Origin: Microbacterium aerolatum | GTDB lineage: Bacteria; Actinomycetota; Actinomycetes; Actinomycetales; Microbacteriaceae | DNA: 64,000 bases | Assembly: GCF_007988825.1 (NCBI RefSeq) | Contig: NZ_BJUW01000003.1 | Span: 264,431-328,430, forward strand | Direction: 5' to 3' | Shown here: one piece after another, positions 58,777 through 64,000 of the stretch | Layout: every line of letters begins with the position of its first letter | Numbering within the stretch: position 1 is the stretch's first letter | The notes under the pieces: model-generated | Databases searched by the model: none | What the model saw: the letters and a program-made list of their open reading frames with translations, nothing else | Told to the model about the DNA's origin: nothing | Program-made: the position numbers and the translations under genes

Positions 58777-59972
58777 CCACGACGACCCCGGCGACCGGCA
58801 CTGAAGCCCACGTCGCCGAGAACTATCACCCGCTTCCGGTGACCATCGCGTCCGGCGAGGGCGTCTGGGTCACGGACACCGAAGGCAAGCGCTACCTCGA
58901 TCTGCTCGCGGCTTACTCTGCGGTGAACTTCGGGCACCGGCATCCCGCGCTCGTCGATGCCACGGTCCAGCAGCTGGGACGAATCACCCTCACCAGCCGC
59001 GCGTTCATGAACGACCGCCTCGAGCCGTTCGCCGAAGCGCTGGCCCGGCTGTGCGGCAAGGAGCTCGTGCTGCCGATGAACACGGGGGCGGAGGCCGTCG
59101 AGACGGGCATCAAGGTCGCTCGCGCGTGGGGCTACCGTGTCAAGGGCATCGCCGCGGGGAAGGCGCGCATCGTCGTCGCCGCCGGCAACTTCCACGGCCG
59201 CACCACGACGATCGTGAGCTTCAGCGACGACGAGACGGCACGCGCCGGCTTCGGACCGTTCACTCCCGGTTTCGATGCCGTCCCGTACGGAGACGCGGAT
59301 GCCATCGCCGCAGCCATCACGGACGAGACCGCCGCGGTGCTCGTCGAGCCGATCCAGGGCGAGGCCGGCGTCGTCATCCCACCCGAGGGATACCTGAAAC
59401 GGATCCGCGAGATCTGCGATGAGCGGGGCGTCCTGTTCATCGCGGACGAGATCCAGGCAGGCCTCGGCCGCGTCGGCGAGACGTTTGCGTGCGACCGTGA
59501 GGGCGTCATCCCCGACCTGTACCTGCTCGGCAAGGCGCTCGGCGGCGGCATCCTGCCCGTCTCCGCCGTGGTCGGCGACCGCGATGTGCTCGGGGTCATC
59601 CGCCCCGGCGAGCACGGCTCGACCTTCGGAGGTAATCCGCTGGCTGCTGCCGTCGGGCTGCGCGTGGTCGAACTGCTCGAGACCGGCGAGTTCCAGGAAC
59701 GTGCCCGCCAGCTCGGCGCGCACCTGCAGCAGGGGCTCGAGAAGCTGGTCGGACACGGCGTCACCGGCATCCGCGTCGCAGGGCTCTGGGCCGGCGTCGA
59801 CATCGACCCCGCCCGCGGCACCGGCCGCGAGATCAGCGAGAAGCTCATGGAGCGCGGTGTGCTCGTCAAGGACACGCACGGCCAGACGATCCGCATCGCG
59901 CCGCCGCTGGTGATCCGCGCGACCGAGATCGACTGGGCGCTCGAGCAGCTGCGGGTCGTGCTGGAGGGCTGA
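58773..59972 (+). CDS. rocD: Ornithine aminotransferase
   Basis: A 399-residue class III aminotransferase that converts ornithine and 2-oxoglutarate to glutamate semialdehyde and glutamate. The PLP lysine is K254 (YLLGKALGGG), preceded by FIADEIQAGLGR. The N-terminal NYHPLPVTIASGEG, NTGAEAVETGIK and NFHGRTTTIVSF are typical of OAT. The start overlaps the hydrolase stop by four bases (ATGA), so the two are coupled. Its product feeds the dehydrogenase domain of PutA, encoded 3 kb upstream. Confidence 0.95.
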   Translation: MTTTTPATGTEAHVAENYHPLPVTIASGEGVWVTDTEGKRYLDLLAAYSAVNFGHRHPALVDATVQQLGRITLTSRAFMNDRLEPFAEALARLCGKELVLPMNTGAEAVETGIKVARAWGYRVKGIAAGKARIVVAAGNFHGRTTTIVSFSDDETARAGFGPFTPGFDAVPYGDADAIAAAITDETAAVLVEPIQGEAGVVIPPEGYLKRIREICDERGVLFIADEIQAGLGRVGETFACDREGVIPDLYLLGKALGGGILPVSAVVGDRDVLGVIRPGEHGSTFGGNPLAAAVGLRVVELLETGEFQERARQLGAHLQQGLEKLVGHGVTGIRVAGLWAGVDIDPARGTGREISEKLMERGVLVKDTHGQTIRIAPPLVIRATEIDWALEQLRVVLEG

Positions 59973-59982
59973 GGAGCCCGAA

Positions 59983-60015
59983 GAGCGGGCGGCGACGGAA
60001 AGCCACCGCCCGCTC
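59983..60015. terminator. Bidirectional hairpin between rocD and the MFS gene
   Basis: A perfect 10-bp stem GAGCGGGCGG / CCGCCCGCTC with a 13-base loop lies between the two convergent genes. It starts ten bases after the rocD stop codon and ends three bases before the MFS stop. Confidence 0.75.
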
Positions 60016-60018
60016 AGA

Positions 60019-61353
60019 TCATTTCTGAAGGTCGCCCGCCTCTTCGCCGGCCGTGAGCGTTTCGGGCAGACTGCGGATGCCGACGATACCGATCACGCTG
60101 AGCACGACGAGATAGCCGGCGACGAGCCACGGGGATCCACCTGCCCAGGCGACCAGCGCTGTCGCGACCAGAGGTGCGGTGCCGCCGACCAGGGCCGCGG
60201 GGATCTCTCGAGAGATCGCAATGCCGCTCCACCGCATCCGAGTCGGGAACAGCTCCGCCAGCATCGCCGCGCTCACGCCGATGGTTCCGCCCTGAATGAC
60301 GGCCAGGCCCAGGATGAGCGAGATCCCTACCACCCAGGAATTCTCGGTGTTGAACAGCCAGAACATCGGGAAAGCGAACACCACGGCGAAGATCGCGGCG
60401 GCCATCAGCACAGGTTTGCGGCCGATGCGGTCGGCGAGCCTTCCGCACAGCAGAGTGACCGGGATGGTCAGCAGCTCGGCGGCCACGAGGCCGATGAGTG
60501 CGTGCGTGGGATTAACTGTGAGCGTGCCGGTGGTGTACGACAGCGAGAAGGTCTGGACTACGTACACCCAGGGCAGTGCGAAGACGAACAGCGCCATTCC
60601 CGCCAGCAGGATGCGCCAGTGACTGCGCACGGCCTCGACCAGCGGCGCGGAGGTGACCTCGCCCTGCTTCTCGGCCGCCTCGAATGCTGCGGTCTCTTTG
60701 ACGCGCAGGCGGAAATAGAGCGCGAAAGCGACGATGACGATGCTGGCGACGAAGGGGATGCGCCAGCCCCACGACTGGAACTGCTCCTTCGGCAGCAGGC
60801 TGATCAGTGCGAATGCGACGGTGGCCAGCGCCATGCCGACATAGACGGCTGCGCCCGGGAAGCCCGCGATGAACGCGCGATTGCGGTTCGGAGCAGACTC
60901 GCTGGCCATCGTCATCGCGCCGGCGAACTCGGCGCCAGCACCTGCGCCCTGGAACAGCCGCAGCACGATGAGAAGGACCGGGGCCCAGACGCCGATCGTC
61001 TCGCCGGTCGGCAGCAGTCCGATCAGGGTCGTCGCGAGGCCCATCATCAGCAGGGTCACCAGCAGCGTGGTCTTCCTGCCGATCCGGTCGCCGAAGTGCG
61101 CGAAGATCAGGCCGCCGATGGGGCGAGCGCCGAAGCCCACCGCGAATCCGGCGAATGCCCCGAGCAGACCGGCGAGGTCGCCTGCGCCCGGAAAGAACAG
61201 CGGTGCGAACACCAGCGCCGACGCGAGTCCGTACAACGTGAAGTCATACCATTCGATGATCGTCCCGACAGAGCTCCCGATCACCGCCCGGCGGCGCTGG
61301 CTGCGGGTGTCGAGTCCCGAGCTGTCGATGTCGTCGGCGGGCACGGTGGTCAT
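60019..61353 (-). CDS. MFS transporter of the metabolite:H+ symporter (MHS) type
   Basis: A 444-residue, 12-helix major facilitator. The MHS/ProP-type features are SSVGTIIEWYDFTLYGLAS at the first helix, GFGARPIGGLIFAHFGDRIGRK between helices 2 and 3, and the SESAPNRNRAFIAGF loop. Such proteins take up organic acids, amino acids or betaines with protons. AAGGAG lies before the ATG. It may serve the arginine/proline genes to its left or the BCCT neighbour to its right, but nothing proves either. Confidence 0.89.
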   Translation of the reverse strand: MTTVPADDIDSSGLDTRSQRRRAVIGSSVGTIIEWYDFTLYGLASALVFAPLFFPGAGDLAGLLGAFAGFAVGFGARPIGGLIFAHFGDRIGRKTTLLVTLLMMGLATTLIGLLPTGETIGVWAPVLLIVLRLFQGAGAGAEFAGAMTMASESAPNRNRAFIAGFPGAAVYVGMALATVAFALISLLPKEQFQSWGWRIPFVASIVIVAFALYFRLRVKETAAFEAAEKQGEVTSAPLVEAVRSHWRILLAGMALFVFALPWVYVVQTFSLSYTTGTLTVNPTHALIGLVAAELLTIPVTLLCGRLADRIGRKPVLMAAAIFAVVFAFPMFWLFNTENSWVVGISLILGLAVIQGGTIGVSAAMLAELFPTRMRWSGIAISREIPAALVGGTAPLVATALVAWAGGSPWLVAGYLVVLSVIGIVGIRSLPETLTAGEEAGDLQK

Positions 61354-61508
61354 GGCACTCCTTCGTGTGACGGACGTCCGCCGGCGGGGTGAGCGCCAGC
61401 GGACACAACGAGAGCCACACTAGGAGCTAAGGAAGCGGGTTTCGATGGGCCCGTGCCACATGTTCTCCCGCCCTTTGTGGGTGGGAGGCATATCGGGGAG
61501 TTCGAGCG

Positions 61509-63431
61509 TCACCGCACCGGCGGAGCCTGGTCCTCTCCGTGCTCTGGGACATCCTGATCGTCGTGCGCCGACAGCTCGTCTTCCGAGACCAGCTCGTCGA
61601 CGTCGAGCGTTCCTGGCCCCGCGTCGGAGCGGCGTTCCGCGTCGAGCACCTCATGACGGATCCGGATCGGGGCGGTCGGCGAGACCGGGATACCCAGCCG
61701 TTGCTGCAGATGGCGCAGCCAGCGCGGCTGCGCACCCAGAACCCCGGTCGCGTCGCGGGATTCGACCTCCAGTCCGTAGTAGTCACCGATCTTGTCGATG
61801 AGCTGAGCACGCTCGGCCCGCGCGTAGGCGCGGCGCTCGCGGGTGAACGCCACGACCGTGGACCAGCAGATCAGCAGCATCACGACGCTGAACGGCAGCG
61901 CGATCGTTATGGCCGCCGTCTGCAGGGCCGTGAGCCCGCCCGCCAGCAGCAGGGCGATCGCGAGAGCCGCGGTCACGGCGACGAAGAAGGTGCGGATCCA
62001 GCGCTTCGGGTTCTGCTGACCGCCGGTGGCGATCATGCCCATCACGAGAGCGCCCGAGTCCGCCGACGTGACGAAGAAGATCGTGATGAGCAGAATCACG
62101 CCGATACTGACGATCGTCGTGCCCGGCACGTGCTGAAGCATCTCGAACAGCGCGCCCTGCAGATCGACGCCGCCTTCGTCGTTCAGCAGTACACCGGGAT
62201 CTGCGAGTTCCATCGCCAGCGCGGAGCCGCCCAGCACCGCGAACCAGAGGATGCCGAGCAGCGTGGGCACGAGGATCACCCCGGCGACGAACTCGCGCAC
62301 GGTGCGGCCCTTCGAGATGCGAGCGATGAAGATCCCGACGAACGGCGCCCACGAGATCCACCAGCCCCAGTAGAACGAGGTCCATCCGGCCTGCCACGCC
62401 TCGCCGGCCTCACCTTGGAACGCGCTGACGTTGAAGGAGAGGCCGACGAAGTTCTGAACGTAGTAGCCGATCGACTGCACGAAGTCGCGCAGCAGGAACT
62501 CGCTCGGTCCCACGATGAGCAGATAGAGCACGAGGAGCCCCGCCATCACGAGGTTGATGTTCGACAGCCACTTCATGCCCTTGGTGACCCCGGAGAGCAC
62601 GGAGGCGAGCACGAACACCGAGATGATCAGGATGATCACCACCTGCGTGGTCTCGTCGGGGTCGGCGATGCCGGCGACGCTGAGTCCCGAGCTGATCTGC
62701 AGCACGCCCAGTCCGAGAGAGGTCGCCACGCCGAAGAGCGTGCCGACGAGCGCGATGACGTCGATCGCGTGTCCCCAGCCGCCCTCGACGCGCTTGCCGA
62801 GCAGCGGCTCGAGCGTCCAGCGGATCGAGATCGGCCGCCGGCGGCGATGGATGGCGTACGCCAGGGCGAGCCCGATGACGACGTAGATCGACCAGGCGTG
62901 CACGCCCCAGTGCAGGTAGGTCTGGCCGAGCGCTGCTTGGGCGAGTTGCTGCGGCGTCCCGGTCACGCCGGGCCGCGGGTCGGCGAAGTGCGTGAGCGGC
63001 TCGGAGACGCCGTAGAACACCAGGCCGATGCCCATGCCGGCCGCGAACAGCAGCGAGAACCAGCTCATCAGCGAGAACTCGGGCTCGTCATCGTCCTTGC
63101 CGAGCTTGATGTCGCCGAACCTGCTGAAGCCCAGGAACAGGCTGAACACCACGAACACCGCGGCGATCAGCACGTAGTACCAGTTGAACGCGTTGACGAT
63201 CGTGGTCTGAATCGCCTCGAACAGGCTTTCCGCGATCCCAGGTGCGATGAGCGTGAACGCGACGAACGCGATCACGATCACGGCGGCCGGCCAGAACACC
63301 CAGCGCTGCACCGGAGGCAGCGACCGGCGTGGTGCGGCTGTGCCGGCATCCGTCACGTCGGCGGTGGCGGATGCCGCGGCATCCCGTGACTGATCATCAT
63401 CAGCCGGTCCCTGAGCCTGTCGAAGGGTCAT
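61509..63431 (-). CDS. BCCT-family betaine/choline/carnitine transporter
   Basis: A 640-residue transporter with 12 transmembrane helices. The family signature GWTSFYWGWWISWAPFVG is present in helix 8, and helix 3 has FAAGMGIGLVFYGVSEP. Both termini are long and hydrophilic, as in osmoregulated members, and the C-terminal tail is rich in acidic residues. I chose the ATG at 63431: residues 2-8 (TLRQAQG) come from a family B repeat that begins immediately after the start codon. An upstream GTG at 63449 is an alternative. The substrate, probably a betaine, is not resolved. Confidence 0.9.
   Translation of the reverse strand: MTLRQAQGPADDDQSRDAAASATADVTDAGTAAPRRSLPPVQRWVFWPAAVIVIAFVAFTLIAPGIAESLFEAIQTTIVNAFNWYYVLIAAVFVVFSLFLGFSRFGDIKLGKDDDEPEFSLMSWFSLLFAAGMGIGLVFYGVSEPLTHFADPRPGVTGTPQQLAQAALGQTYLHWGVHAWSIYVVIGLALAYAIHRRRRPISIRWTLEPLLGKRVEGGWGHAIDVIALVGTLFGVATSLGLGVLQISSGLSVAGIADPDETTQVVIILIISVFVLASVLSGVTKGMKWLSNINLVMAGLLVLYLLIVGPSEFLLRDFVQSIGYYVQNFVGLSFNVSAFQGEAGEAWQAGWTSFYWGWWISWAPFVGIFIARISKGRTVREFVAGVILVPTLLGILWFAVLGGSALAMELADPGVLLNDEGGVDLQGALFEMLQHVPGTTIVSIGVILLITIFFVTSADSGALVMGMIATGGQQNPKRWIRTFFVAVTAALAIALLLAGGLTALQTAAITIALPFSVVMLLICWSTVVAFTRERRAYARAERAQLIDKIGDYYGLEVESRDATGVLGAQPRWLRHLQQRLGIPVSPTAPIRIRHEVLDAERRSDAGPGTLDVDELVSEDELSAHDDQDVPEHGEDQAPPVR
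63406..63431 (-). repeat. Family B repeat at the 5' end of the BCCT gene
   Basis: On the plus strand GGTCCCTGAGCCTGTCGAAG followed by GGTCAT ends exactly at the start codon of the transporter. The same N-terminal octapeptide arises in the fucose-pathway SDR from the copy at 15328. Confidence 0.88.
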
Positions 63432-63470
63432 GGCACCCACGCTAGTCACATCGCGCGCGGAGCGGCAGAG

Positions 63471-64000
63471 TCAGTCGGCGCGTTCGGCGCGTTCCGTCTG
63501 CTCGGTGCGGATGGGCGTGGTCGCGGCGGCGACCTCGTCGCTGAAGACGACCGGGTCGACGCGCACGACCGAGATCGGCCGCGTCTCGTCGATGGTGAGC
63601 CGGAACCGCGAGCTCTCGTGGCGGTGCAGCCGGCCGGATCCGACGATCCAGGACAGTCCGATCGCCATCGCGACGAGTCCCGCGATGCCGCCGACGAGGA
63701 TCGCCGCCCTGGGCCCGGCGGCATCGGTGATCCATCCTGCGATGGGTGCGCCGATCGGCGTCGAACCCATCACGACCGCCATGTACAGGGCGAGAACGCG
63801 CCCGCGCAGCGCCGGATCGGTCGTGGTCTGCACATAGCCGTTGGCAGTGGTCAGCATGGTCACGGTCGAGAATCCGACGAAGATCAGCACGGCCGCGTAG
63901 CTCCAGTAGCTCGGCATCCATGACGACACGACGGATGCCAGTCCGAACAGGCCGGCCGCGAAGATCAGTACGCGAACGCGCGCGCGGTCGCGGCGGGCGG
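63471..64000 (-). CDS. MFS transporter, C-terminal part (5' end beyond window)
   Basis: The frame is open to the window edge (position 64000). The visible 176 residues contain four hydrophobic helices with the EntS/MFS_3-type sequence MLTTANGYVQTTTDPALRGRVLALYMAV between two of them. This loop marks the seventh-to-eighth helix region of enterobactin-exporter-type MFS proteins. A charged tail with TTPIRTEQTERAERAD ends the protein. The substrate is unknown; the N-terminal half lies outside the window. Confidence 0.82.
   Translation of the reverse strand, partial: ARRDRARVRVLIFAAGLFGLASVVSSWMPSYWSYAAVLIFVGFSTVTMLTTANGYVQTTTDPALRGRVLALYMAVVMGSTPIGAPIAGWITDAAGPRAAILVGGIAGLVAMAIGLSWIVGSGRLHRHESSRFRLTIDETRPISVVRVDPVVFSDEVAAATTPIRTEQTERAERAD

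Noticed and set aside
61539..63389. A 616-codon plus-strand frame opposite the BCCT transporter
   Set aside because: Its Asp/Glu/His/Arg-rich translation mirrors the hydrophobic codons of the transporter. Long antisense frames are routine at this GC content.

Overview
This window reads as a chromosomal segment of a high-GC actinobacterium, most likely Microbacterium or a close relative in the Microbacteriaceae. That placement is an inference from the very high GC, the many genes that start 6-9 bases after a TANNNT box (leaderless style), the gene families present, and the striking abundance of the heptamer GGATGCC/GGCATCC. I see no rRNA, tRNA, CRISPR array, transposase or prophage gene. The window is a metabolic region built from catabolic operons.

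Layout. 1-2.8 kb: two short-chain dehydrogenases (the first cut by the window edge), then a TauE/SafE-type transporter and a KDPG aldolase on the minus strand. 2.9-7.5 kb: rlmN, a DUF4407 membrane protein, a small membrane protein and an aldo/keto reductase. 7.8-12.6 kb: a minus-strand run (ribokinase, ribose pyranase, HutC-type GntR regulator, small membrane protein, Cds1-like PLP enzyme, ACT-domain protein) with a divergent transaldolase. 12.7-19.0 kb: a complete non-phosphorylating L-fucose pathway (FadR-type regulator, lactonase, SDR, FAH-family hydrolase, L-fuconate dehydratase, aldose dehydrogenase, fucose mutarotase). 19.2-29.4 kb: a second sugar locus whose substrate I cannot name (ketose 3-epimerase family, RbsABC-type importer, phosphotriesterase-family hydrolase, shikimate-dehydrogenase-like protein, D-2-hydroxyacid dehydrogenase, FGGY kinase, cupin sugar isomerase). 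29.5-31.6 kb: CGNR regulator, EamA exporter, VOC protein. 31.6-37.1 kb: methylcitrate-cycle operon plus thiolase. 37.3-40.5 kb: secreted ScyD/ScyE-like protein, a double TetR protein and a gene broken by a stop codon. 40.6-45.3 kb: valine/isobutyrate genes (mmsA, acyl-CoA dehydrogenase, mmsB, enoyl-CoA hydratase). 47.0-50.5 kb: ETF beta and alpha with a membrane cytochrome b. 50.6-60.0 kb: GNAT, thioesterase, DUF4190 protein, PutA, a small XRE-controlled operon, and a guanidino hydrolase with ornithine aminotransferase. 60.0-64.0 kb: MHS-type MFS transporter, BCCT transporter and a partial MFS protein.

How the parts fit. Valine breakdown yields propionyl-CoA, which the methylcitrate operon can burn. 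The acyl-CoA dehydrogenase needs ETF, and the cytochrome b next to ETF is a candidate quinone-side partner. The arginine-type hydrolase plus ornithine aminotransferase would deliver glutamate semialdehyde to the dehydrogenase half of PutA. Two operator families tie loci together: a CCTGTAATNACAAG-like motif at four sugar promoters, and TCGGATGTCT at both fucose promoters.

Two families of short interspersed repeats run through the window. Family A (about 65-75 bases, often in inverted pairs) sits mostly between convergent genes. Family B is a 22-25 base element around CCCTTCGACAGGCTCAGGG. Both also lie inside coding sequence and are translated, most clearly in the linker of the cytochrome b and at the N-termini of the BCCT transporter and a fucose-pathway SDR.
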